NCBI GenBank assembly: GCA_946403255.1
Contig: CAMIZH010000004.1
Coordinates: forward strand, 1 to 34,588
DNA length: 34,588 bases
Direction: 5' to 3'
Source: an uncultured Peptoniphilaceae bacterium
Lineage (GTDB): Bacteria > Bacillota > Clostridia > Tissierellales > Peptoniphilaceae
The position numbers and the translations under genes are program-made. The notes beneath the pieces were generated by a model that had not been told where the DNA came from, did no database searches, and saw only the letters and a list, made by a program, of their open reading frames with translations. Positions 1 to 10,494 of this stretch are shown here, in pieces (the stretch's first letter is position 1; every line of letters begins with the position of its first letter).

Positions 1-1352
1 AAAAATGACTTCTCTATATATGTTTTTTCTCTATTATTTACATATCCTTGAATATAATATCTTTGTAAATTATTTTTATTATTACTTATATTTAATTTGT
101 AATTATCAATATTTACCTTATCCTTATTTCCAACTGTTTTTGTAAACTTATAGGTATATATATCTGATAAATTAGAATTTTCTATATCTACATTTACATT
201 TTTAAAATTAGCATTTATTGATGTATATGTGCTATTTACTAGTATTGGGTAAGTTACATGTGTTTCAACATTATCAAAAAATATATTTATATCTTCTCCA
301 TCTACATTTACTTGTTTAAATGTTTGATGACTTTGATTTATTATCGATTCTATGCCTCTTGCTGGGTAGTCTTTCGACCCTACCTTACCATTTCTTATGT
401 CTATATTTATATTTCCAAGTTTAACATCTATATTATCATCTGATTTAGAAATACCTCTGCTTGCATAATTTATTCCTGGATTTAATCCCCATCTATAATC
501 TGTATTATAAGATTTAAAATTTATATCATACTTAACATCTTTACTTTTATTATTTATTGATGCAATAGATTCATATAAATGTAGTTTTGAATCTCTAATT
601 TCTATATCTACATAACTATCTCCAATATCATTAGAATCACTAATATTTGAGTCTACACCCCATAAAGTATCAAATCCTGAATTTTCTACATATATTTTAG
701 TACTATATCCAGGTCCTGCTCCAATTATATCTCCCTGTAAGTTATTTGTTCTTTCTCCAATATTGTAAAAACTTGATTCAACACCATTTAATTTAAACAT
801 TTCTGTATTTATTATATTTTTATTTTCTACACCATTTCTTCTTCCTTCGATATGAAAACTATTTAAATTTTTAGGTATATCAACAATAGAATCATCTAAT
901 AAATCTTTTTCAACTATTATTTTTAAATCTTTACCTTCTAATTCATTTGAAAATACATCACTTAAATTTTTTTCTATATTTACATTTCCAAATTCTGTTT
1001 TATATTTATCAATTATATTTTTTTCAGAATCATCACTTAATATATATATTTCTTTATTATTTTCTATTTGTTCATCTAACAAATTTATTTCTTTTTCATC
1101 ATTCATTTCATTTAACTCAGTTTTAACTTGAGTTTCTTCGATATCAACTAATTCATCTTCTTCTAAAATAGTATTTTCTTCATTTCTTTCTTCTTTCGTT
1201 TTTTCGATATTTTCTTCTTTTATTTCTATCTGATTTGTTTCAATTTCTGATTTTACATCATCCATTTCAACAACTTTTAATTATTTCTCAAATGTTACTA
1301 TGTTTAAAATCATTGATAATATCAAAATTTTACTTATTCTTTTATTATTCAT
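1..1352 (-). pseudogene. Predicted secreted/surface protein, 3' end truncated by the window edge, interrupted by one in-frame TAA after a signal-peptide-like N-terminus
   Basis: Minus frame from ATG 1352..1350 with upstream SD (aaggag) reads MNNKRISKILILSMILNIVTFEK*LKVVEMDDVKSEIETNQ...; checked codon by codon to position 1, the only stop is TAA at 1283..1281. Acidic N-terminus, then a repetitive Asn/Asp/Ile-rich beta-solenoid-like sequence. Confidence 0.65.
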
Positions 1353-1419
1353 TTTACTCCTTATTATAAAACAATAACTTATTAAATTAAGTTACGTTAA
1401 TATATAATATAATTGATTT

Positions 1420-1450
1420 TAATTATAAAAAAAGAGAGCCTAAGCTCTCT
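1420..1450 (-). terminator. Intrinsic terminator downstream of the PsiE-like gene
   Basis: Stem AGAGAGC/GCTCTCT (1433..1450) with a U-rich tract on the minus strand. Confidence 0.7.
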
Positions 1451-1460
1451 AAGTTTTTTC

Positions 1461-2096
1461 TTATATATGATGTATTGAAATTGTGTCTATTACTCCATTT
1501 GATACTTTTTGTAATTCATATATATAAGTACCATCGTCTACTAGTTCTCCTACTTGAAGTTCTATTCCTTTTTCTTCAAATAGTTTATAAACTAATCCAC
1601 CAAGGGTTGCACAACTTTTTGGATCTATTTCAAAGTTATTTTGTTGATTTATCTCAATTATTGGTACTGATGCAGAGAATACTTTTGTGCTTCCATCAAA
1701 TATCAAATCACTTGATGCTGATCCTTGTACAAAGTATTTTCTAACTATAAATAGTATAGCTATTGCTATTACTCCTATTAGGAGGTCTGGCATATCTTCT
1801 GATACTACTAACATTTTTCTTGATATTACAAGCATTATCAAATGAATTATTGTTGTATCGGTATGTGCTACCATTAATAGTACAAATTCCATTGCTATTA
1901 CAAGTAGTAATATATGTGATAAAAATTGTTTAAATAAATCTAAACTATAATTTACATCAGATTTTAATATAACTACATAGTACTTAAATATATCAGGAAT
2001 AGAAAATGCTATTCCAAACAATAATAGCATGGATATTAATACTTCAAAAAGTATTACAAATTTATTTAGTTTTAGTAAAAAATTTCTTCTATCCAT
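1461..2096 (-). CDS. PsiE-like multi-TM membrane protein with a C-terminal CorC/HlyC (transporter-associated)-like domain
   Basis: About four hydrophobic helices (…EFVLLMVAHTDTTIIHLIMLVISRKMLVV…), then a soluble C-terminus …ATLGGLVYKLFEEKGIELQVGELVDDGTYIYELQKVSNGVIDTISI. Confidence 0.6.
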   Translation of the reverse strand: MDRRNFLLKLNKFVILFEVLISMLLLFGIAFSIPDIFKYYVVILKSDVNYSLDLFKQFLSHILLLVIAMEFVLLMVAHTDTTIIHLIMLVISRKMLVVSEDMPDLLIGVIAIAILFIVRKYFVQGSASSDLIFDGSTKVFSASVPIIEINQQNNFEIDPKSCATLGGLVYKLFEEKGIELQVGELVDDGTYIYELQKVSNGVIDTISIHHI

Positions 2097-2098
2097 AT

Positions 2099-2887
2099 TT
2101 ACACTTCCATTGTTTTTTCTATTTCTTTTCTCAATTTTTTAAGTACCTTTTTCTCAATTCTAGATACTGTCATTTGTGAGATATCTAACTTTTCTGCTAT
2201 TGCTATTTGTGTTTTTTTGTTAAAATATCTATCCATTAAAATAGTTTTTTCAACTTCATTTAATCCACTCATTGCTTTTTCTAAAAAGTCATTTACTTCA
2301 ATTTTTTCAAAATATTCTTCATTTTCTCCAATTAAATCTGATAAATTTATTTCTTTATCATCTCCTCCTGAATCATATGATACATCTAATGATTGTGGAG
2401 AATATACTTTACTAGCTTCAATTGTTTCTAGTATTTCTTCTGGAGTTGTTCCTAAATATTCTGCTATATCTTCTGCTGTTGGAGTTTTTTGATCTCTTTG
2501 TGCTAGATATACTTTTGCATCGTTTATTTTTTTAGATAGCTCTTGAATTCTTCTTGGAACTCTTATCGTCCATCCTTTGTCTCTGAAATATTTTTTTATT
2601 TCTCCAATTATTGTAGGTGTTGCAAAAGATGAAAACTCATAACCTTTACTTAAATCATATCTGTCTATTGCATAGATTAAACCCATTGATGCTACTTGGT
2701 ATATATCATCAAAGTCTATTCCTCTTCCTGCATATTTTTTAGAAAGTATTTCTGCAATATAAAGATGTTCTTCTATTAAAACTTCTCTTATTTCTACATC
2801 TTTAGTTTCTTCATAAATTTTAAATAATTCTTTTCTCTCTTCTTTTGTAAGTTTTCTTCCCAGGTTATAATATTGTTCTTTATTCAT
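2099..2887 (-). CDS. Sigma-70 family alternative sigma factor, SigB/SigF/SigG-like
   Basis: 262 aa; region 2 (GIDFDDIYQVASMGLIYAIDRYDLSKGYEFSSFATPTIIGEIKKYFRDKGWTIRVPRR) and region 4 HTH (KTQIAIAEKLDISQMTVSRIEKKVLKKLR). Confidence 0.93.
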   Translation of the reverse strand: MNKEQYYNLGRKLTKEERKELFKIYEETKDVEIREVLIEEHLYIAEILSKKYAGRGIDFDDIYQVASMGLIYAIDRYDLSKGYEFSSFATPTIIGEIKKYFRDKGWTIRVPRRIQELSKKINDAKVYLAQRDQKTPTAEDIAEYLGTTPEEILETIEASKVYSPQSLDVSYDSGGDDKEINLSDLIGENEEYFEKIEVNDFLEKAMSGLNEVEKTILMDRYFNKKTQIAIAEKLDISQMTVSRIEKKVLKKLRKEIEKTMEV

Positions 2888-2896
2888 AGTATCAAC

Positions 2897-3247
2897 CTAC
2901 TTTAGATTTTTTTCTAGATACAATCTATCCTTTTCAATGTGACTTGAATCTACTAAACAATCTATTATTGTTGTAGAAAGATATAATTCTTCTCTTTCAT
3001 TTATATCTTTTTCACATATATGACCAATTTCTATTTTTAAATTTCCTTCATCAAATATAAATTCTATATCTATTTCATCTTTACAATTAAGTTCTAATGC
3101 TATGTTACAACCTTCTGTAATTGCTATTTTTAAATCTTCCATAGTTTCTATATCTACACTGTGATTTGTTAAAAGTCCTGAAACTAGTAGTCTTAGTGAA
3201 CTTAAATATTCTGCTTTATTTGGTATTTGTAGGCTAACTTTTTCCAT
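2897..3247 (-). CDS. RsbW/SpoIIAB-like anti-sigma ATPase-fold protein, apparently degenerate
   Basis: Position between the STAS and sigma genes; MEDLKIAITEGCNIALEL aligns to the N-box helix, but the canonical Asn and the G-rich motifs are not seen. Confidence 0.75.
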   Translation of the reverse strand: MEKVSLQIPNKAEYLSSLRLLVSGLLTNHSVDIETMEDLKIAITEGCNIALELNCKDEIDIEFIFDEGNLKIEIGHICEKDINEREELYLSTTIIDCLVDSSHIEKDRLYLEKNLK

Positions 3248-3561
3248 TAGACCTCACCTCTTATTTTAAATACTTGATCAAGTTTTGTTATTGTAAATAA
3301 CTTGTTTATACTAGGTTTCATATTTTGTATAGAAACTGTATGATTTTCAAGTTTTACTTCGTTTAATATAAACATTAATGCTCCAAGTCCTGTAGAGTCT
3401 ACGTATTCTAATCCAGTTCCATCTATTACAATATCTTTTTTATCTTTATTGTAAATTTTTAATACTTCTTTTTTAAGTTCTGGAGTTGTAAATACATCTA
3501 ATTCTCCTTTAGGATATATTATTAATTCATCTTTATTTTCATAATCAATTTTAAAAGCCAT
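3247..3561 (-). CDS. STAS-domain anti-anti-sigma factor (RsbV/SpoIIAA-like)
   Basis: GELDVFTTPELKKEVL…KKDIVIDGTGLEYVDSTGLGALMFILNE is the classic STAS motif with the phospho-acceptor DSTGLG. Confidence 0.95.
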   Translation of the reverse strand: MAFKIDYENKDELIIYPKGELDVFTTPELKKEVLKIYNKDKKDIVIDGTGLEYVDSTGLGALMFILNEVKLENHTVSIQNMKPSINKLFTITKLDQVFKIRGEV

Positions 3562-3571
3562 AATATCCTCC

Positions 3572-5998
3572 TTAGTCTCCTATATACTTAGCAACTGCAA
3601 CTATATCAGAATCTTTTATATTCATAAGTTTAACACCTGATGTTGATCTTCCCATTACAGATATTCCTTCTGTTCCAATTCTAATTATTACACCTTTTGA
3701 TGTAATCATCATAATCTCATCATTTTTATCTATAACTTTAGCAGATATTACATCTCCTGTTTTGTCCTTAATTTTATAAGTTATAATTCCTTTACCAGCT
3801 CTTGTTTGAATTCTGTACTCTGATAAAAGAGTCATTTTTCCAAAGCCTTTTTCTGATATTACTAATAGGAATTTATCGTCATCAACTATATCAAATCCGA
3901 TTACTTCATCATTTTCATTTAAATCTATTGATTTAACTCCCATTGATGATCTTCCTGTTTTTCTTATATCACTTTCGGCAAATCTTATACTCATTCCTTT
4001 TTTAGTTACTAAGATTACTTCATTTTCACCTTTTGTAATTCTTGTTCCGATTATACTGTCGTCTTCTTTTAATGTTATTCCTATAATACCTGATTTTCTA
4101 ATATTTTTAAATTCATCAAAAGAAATTCTCTTTATAAGTCCTTTTCTTGTTGCCATTAAAATATTCATATCAGGATCATATTCACTTATTGGAATTATAG
4201 ATTGAACTTTTTCATCAGCTTCAAGATTTAGTATATTTATAATTGCTGTTCCCTTTGACTGTCTTGAACTTTCAGGGATTTCATAAGCCTTTAATTTATA
4301 TACTCTACCTTTATTTGTAAAGAACAGTATTGAATCATGGGTTGATGTTATAAATAAATCATTTACAAAATCTTCTTCCCTTGTAGTTAATGCAGATATT
4401 CCTCTACCACCTCTTCTTTGTGGTTTATAAGTTCCTTCTGGCATTCTCTTTATATAACCAAATTGAGTAAGTGTAATAACTACATCTTCTTCTTTTATTA
4501 TATCTGAAAGCTCGATTTCTCCTTCTGATGGACGTATAACAGTTCTTCTTAAATCACCAAATTTTTCTCTTATTACTAAAAGTTCCTCTTTGATAATACC
4601 CATTAAAATGTCATGATTTTCTAATATTTTTGTAAGTTCTTTTATTGTTTCAAGAAGTTGTTTGTATTCTTCATCTAATTTTTCTCTTTCAAGTCCTGTT
4701 AATCTTTTAATTCTCATATCTAAGATTGCTTGACCTTGAGTATCTGAAAGTCCAAATTCTTCTGTAAATTTACCTTTTGCATCTGCATCTGTTTGAGAAG
4801 CTCTAACTATTTCAATTATTCTATCAATATTATCTAAAGCTATTTTTAAACCTTCAACAATATGAGCTCTTTTTTGTGCTTTTTGTAAATCAAATTTAGT
4901 CCTTCTTGTAACAACTTCTATTTGATGATCTACATAATGTGATATTAACTCTTTTAAGTTTAATACTTTTGGAACACCATTTACAAGTGCTAAATTAATG
5001 ATACCAAATGTTGTTTGCATTTGAGTATTTTTATATAGCTTATTTAATACAACATTTGGATTTGCATCTCTTTTTATATCTATTACTATACGGATACCTT
5101 TTCTAGAAGATTCATCGCGTATTCCTGATATACCTTCTATTTTTTTATCTTTAACAAGTTCAGCCATTTTCATAATCAAAGCTGATTTATTTACTTGATA
5201 AGGTATTTCTGTAATTAATATTCTTCTTTTATTTTTATTTTCTTCTATTTCTGCAACTGCTCTTACCTTTACTTTTCCACGACCAGTTTCATAAGCATCT
5301 TTAATTCCTGCTGTTCCCATAATGTCAGCACCTGTTGGAAAATCAGGTCCTTTAATTGTAGTCATTAATTCTTCAATAGTTATATCGTTATTATCAATAT
5401 ATTTTATAGTTCCATCTATAACTTCTCTTAAGTTATGTGGTGCCATATTTGTTGCCATACCTACGGCAATACCTGATGAACCATTAACTAAAAGATTTGG
5501 AAATCTTGATGGTAAAACTATTGGTTCTTTTGTAGTTTCATCATAGTTAGGAATAAAATCTACTGTTTCTTTATTTATATCACGAAGCATTTCTTGAGCA
5601 AGTCTTGTCATTCTAAGCTCAGTATAACGCATTGCTGCTGCTCCGTCTCCATCTACTGTACCAAAGTTACCTTGTCCATCTACAAGCATATATCTTGTAT
5701 TAAAGTCCTGTGCAAGTCTTACTGCTGCGTCATAAATTGCAGTATCACCATGAGGGTGAAAACTACCCATTACGTCCCCAACAAGTTTTGCTGATTTTCT
5801 ATAACCTGAATCTGGAGTAAGACCAAGTATATGCATTCCATAAATAATTCTTCTATGAACTGGTTTTAAACCATCTTTAACATCAGGAAGTGCTCTTGAT
5901 ACAATTACACTCATTGAATAATCAAGATAGGCCTTTCTCATTTTTTCTTCTATGCCAACATTAATTACTCCATTTTCTTTATGTTCTAATTCGCTCAT
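3572..5998 (-). CDS. gyrA: DNA gyrase subunit A
   Basis: 808 aa; DYSMSVIVSRALPDVKDGLKPVHRRI, HPHGDTAIYDAAVRLAQ, and C-terminal beta-pinwheel repeats. Confidence 0.99.
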   Translation of the reverse strand: MSELEHKENGVINVGIEEKMRKAYLDYSMSVIVSRALPDVKDGLKPVHRRIIYGMHILGLTPDSGYRKSAKLVGDVMGSFHPHGDTAIYDAAVRLAQDFNTRYMLVDGQGNFGTVDGDGAAAMRYTELRMTRLAQEMLRDINKETVDFIPNYDETTKEPIVLPSRFPNLLVNGSSGIAVGMATNMAPHNLREVIDGTIKYIDNNDITIEELMTTIKGPDFPTGADIMGTAGIKDAYETGRGKVKVRAVAEIEENKNKRRILITEIPYQVNKSALIMKMAELVKDKKIEGISGIRDESSRKGIRIVIDIKRDANPNVVLNKLYKNTQMQTTFGIINLALVNGVPKVLNLKELISHYVDHQIEVVTRRTKFDLQKAQKRAHIVEGLKIALDNIDRIIEIVRASQTDADAKGKFTEEFGLSDTQGQAILDMRIKRLTGLEREKLDEEYKQLLETIKELTKILENHDILMGIIKEELLVIREKFGDLRRTVIRPSEGEIELSDIIKEEDVVITLTQFGYIKRMPEGTYKPQRRGGRGISALTTREEDFVNDLFITSTHDSILFFTNKGRVYKLKAYEIPESSRQSKGTAIINILNLEADEKVQSIIPISEYDPDMNILMATRKGLIKRISFDEFKNIRKSGIIGITLKEDDSIIGTRITKGENEVILVTKKGMSIRFAESDIRKTGRSSMGVKSIDLNENDEVIGFDIVDDDKFLLVISEKGFGKMTLLSEYRIQTRAGKGIITYKIKDKTGDVISAKVIDKNDEIMMITSKGVIIRIGTEGISVMGRSTSGVKLMNIKDSDIVAVAKYIGD

Positions 5999-6007
5999 CC
6001 CGACCTC

Positions 6008-7936
<1,929 letters not shown>

Positions 7937-7941
7937 CTAAT

Positions 7942-9030
7942 CTATGTTCTTTTTATCAATTTTTTATCAATAATTTCAAAAAAAGTTCCATCTAAATTTT
8001 TAAAGTTTTCTTCATTTAAATCTGTTGAAGTAATAAAAGTTTGAACATCTTTTAAACTATCTATTAAATACATTGCACGATTTTTATCAAGTTCAGAAAA
8101 AACATCATCTAAAAGAAGTAATGGATCTGACTTTAAAACTTTGTTAATTAAATTAACCTCAGCAAGTTTTAAACTAAGAACAACAGACCTTACCTCTCCT
8201 TGTGATCCAAAAGATTTTACACTTAGATTATCTATCTTAAAATCTAAATCATCTCTATGTGGACCAATACTTGTATATTTTAATTCTAAATCTTTATCTG
8301 TATTTTTATTTAAATGCTCTAAAAAAATTTTTTTCATTTCATCTTCATCAGCTGACAATGGAATCGTACTTAAATAAGTTATCTTTAAAGAACCTCCACC
8401 TGATAAATTTTTAAAATGATATTTTCCAAATTCCTCTAAACTTCTTACAATATTAAGCCTCGTTCTTAATATTTTAACTCCATATTCGGAAAGTTGGAAA
8501 TTATAAATTTCTAAAAGAGACTTATCTCTTATTTTTTTTAAAAGTTTATTTCTTTCATATACTATTTTACGGTATTTACTTAAATTATGCTCGTAAATTG
8601 GATCAATCTTTGAAATTAATCCATCCAAATATTTTCTTCTCTCCTGTGGAGAAAATTTTATCATATTTAAATCCGCTGGTGAAAATATAACTGACGCCAT
8701 ATCTTTTTTATAATCTTTTAATTTAAGCTCCTCTTGATTGAAAAAAAAATTATTTTTCCCATCACTATTTAAATCAACTCTTAAGTCATCTTTATATCCA
8801 AAGGAATTTATTTCCCCTTCAACAGTACTAGACACCTCATTTAAATTTATAATTTCATTATCTTTAATTGTTTTAAAAGATTTTCCAACAGTTAAAATAT
8901 ATATTGCTTCTAATAAATTTGTTTTACCTATGGCATTTTGACCTATTATTACATTTATATTTTCAGATGGAACAAATTCTAAACTTGAGTAATTTCTAAA
9001 ATTACAAAGCCTTAAATTTAAAAGTTTCAT
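7942..9030 (-). CDS. recF: DNA replication/repair protein RecF
   Basis: N-terminal GQNAIGKTNLLEAIY Walker A; …LLLLDDVFSELDKNR Walker B; position beside gyrB. Confidence 0.97.
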   Translation of the reverse strand: MKLLNLRLCNFRNYSSLEFVPSENINVIIGQNAIGKTNLLEAIYILTVGKSFKTIKDNEIINLNEVSSTVEGEINSFGYKDDLRVDLNSDGKNNFFFNQEELKLKDYKKDMASVIFSPADLNMIKFSPQERRKYLDGLISKIDPIYEHNLSKYRKIVYERNKLLKKIRDKSLLEIYNFQLSEYGVKILRTRLNIVRSLEEFGKYHFKNLSGGGSLKITYLSTIPLSADEDEMKKIFLEHLNKNTDKDLELKYTSIGPHRDDLDFKIDNLSVKSFGSQGEVRSVVLSLKLAEVNLINKVLKSDPLLLLDDVFSELDKNRAMYLIDSLKDVQTFITSTDLNEENFKNLDGTFFEIIDKKLIKRT

Positions 9031-9236
9031 TTTTCACCGACTATATAAGTATTACCATCTACTTCTACCTCATCATTAGGATATAGTTTTTTTCCACGTC
9101 TTGTTTCTATCTCACCATTTACACGGATAAAGCCATCTTGAATTATCATTTTAGCTTCTCCACCAGTTTGAGAAATTCCTGCCATCTTTAAAAAAGAATC
9201 TAATTTTATAAATTCTTCATTTATTTTTATATTCAT
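9027..9236 (-). CDS. S4-domain RNA-binding protein (YaaA/RlbA family)
   Basis: 69 aa; IKLDSFLKMAGISQTGGEAKMIIQDGFIRVNGEIETRRGKKLYPNDEVEV; dnaN-S4-recF synteny. Confidence 0.93.
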   Translation of the reverse strand: MNIKINEEFIKLDSFLKMAGISQTGGEAKMIIQDGFIRVNGEIETRRGKKLYPNDEVEVDGNTYIVGEK

Positions 9237-9245
9237 ATTATCACC

Positions 9246-10343
9246 TTAGTTTGCAAGTCTTACTGGTAAAACTAAATATATATAAGCATTGTCATCAAGT
9301 TCTCTAATTATTGTAGGATTTACAGAATCTGTAAAATTAAGTGCAATTTCTTCAGACTCAATATTTTTAAGACCTTCTATAATATATTTTGAATTAAATG
9401 CTATATCTAGTTCCCCGCCAGTTGTATTTGCAGTAACTCTTTCCTCTGAGTTTCCTATTTCTGAATTTGAAGTTATTTTTATTTCATTTTCATCTATAGA
9501 TAATTTTACTAAATTCGCTCTATCTTCCTTAGCAAGTAAACTTGCTCTTTCTAGTGATGATTGGAAATCATGTTTATTTACCTTAGAATTAATTTTATAA
9601 TTATCTTTAATAAGACCATCATATTGGAAATATTCAGTTCCTACTAGATTTGCATAAAATATAGTATCTCCTAAGTCAAATTTTACAATATTGATTCCAA
9701 TATCTACTAAAAGTTCTTCTACATCTTCTTCAATAATTTTAACTAAATCATTACAATTTCTTGCAGGTATTATTATTTTTCTAGATATGTCTGAAATAAT
9801 ATCTATTGTTTTTAAAGCCATTCTAAAACCATCAAGTGCTACAAAACTAATTTTAGAATCTTTTATATCCATTAAAACACCTGTAAGTGCTGCACGAGTT
9901 TCATCTATTGATACAGCAAAAGATGTTTTTCTAATAGCATCTTTAAAATCATTTGATCTTATAGTTAAAGAATTTATATCTCCAAGATTTGGTAAAGATG
10001 GATATTCTTCTGCATTTTGACATTGAATATTAAATTCAGAAAATCCACATTTTATATTCATTTTATTTTCATTTACTTCTATAGATATAGAATCATCTGA
10101 TAGTTTTCTAATTATATCACCAAATAATCTTGAATTAACAACTATAGAACCTTCTATTTCTACAATAGCAGGTACTTTTGTTATAATAGCTGTTTCATTG
10201 TCTGTTGCAGTAAGTTCTAATATGTTTTGTTTTGCAACAATTTTAATTCCTTCTAATATTGGCATAGTTGTTCTTGAAGATATAGCTTTTTGAACTATTG
10301 AAATATGCTTTGATATTGATTTTTTATTTACTTTAAATTTCAT
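9246..10343 (-). CDS. dnaN: DNA polymerase III subunit beta (sliding clamp)
   Basis: 365 aa; MKFKVNKKSISKHISIVQKAISSRTTMPILEGI…; C-terminal YLVLPVRLAN. Confidence 0.98.
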   Translation of the reverse strand: MKFKVNKKSISKHISIVQKAISSRTTMPILEGIKIVAKQNILELTATDNETAIITKVPAIVEIEGSIVVNSRLFGDIIRKLSDDSISIEVNENKMNIKCGFSEFNIQCQNAEEYPSLPNLGDINSLTIRSNDFKDAIRKTSFAVSIDETRAALTGVLMDIKDSKISFVALDGFRMALKTIDIISDISRKIIIPARNCNDLVKIIEEDVEELLVDIGINIVKFDLGDTIFYANLVGTEYFQYDGLIKDNYKINSKVNKHDFQSSLERASLLAKEDRANLVKLSIDENEIKITSNSEIGNSEERVTANTTGGELDIAFNSKYIIEGLKNIESEEIALNFTDSVNPTIIRELDDNAYIYLVLPVRLAN

Positions 10344-10374
10344 AATTAGCTGTCTCCTATATAGTATAAATAGT

Positions 10375-10410
10375 TAATAATAGTAGTAGGGGCTGTTAGT
10401 ATGTGGATAA
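10375..10410 (+). promoter_or_regulatory. Predicted origin unwinding element: DnaA-trio repeat (TAATAATAGTAGTAG) + GC-rich GGGGC + DnaA box
   Basis: TAA TAA TAG TAG TAG at 10375..10389, GGGGC at 10389..10393, DnaA box TGTGGATAA at 10402..10410; second box-like TGTTGATAA at 10456..10464. Confidence 0.65.
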
Positions 10411-10494
10411 GTCATATTTCAGTTTAAATATCAACATTTTCAAAGATTAATAACATGTTGATAACTCATTTATAACTTTATGCTTATTAACATA

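Noticed and set aside
258-443. Plus-strand 61-aa ORF
   Set aside because: Antisense to the long open minus frame at 1..1352; low-complexity Ile/Tyr-rich translation.
5740-5780. GyrA QRDR change (Thr at the E. coli Ser83 position)
   Set aside because: HPHGDTAIYD has Thr, which is wild type in several Firmicutes, and Asp is kept at the 87 position; no resistance claim is supported.
5322-5794. Plus-strand ORFs inside gyrA
   Set aside because: Antisense to a conserved gene; no SD and no protein-like composition.
9289-10020. Plus-strand ORFs of 103 and 109 aa antisense to dnaN
   Set aside because: Ser/Leu/Ile-rich mirror of the real coding strand; dnaN is clear.
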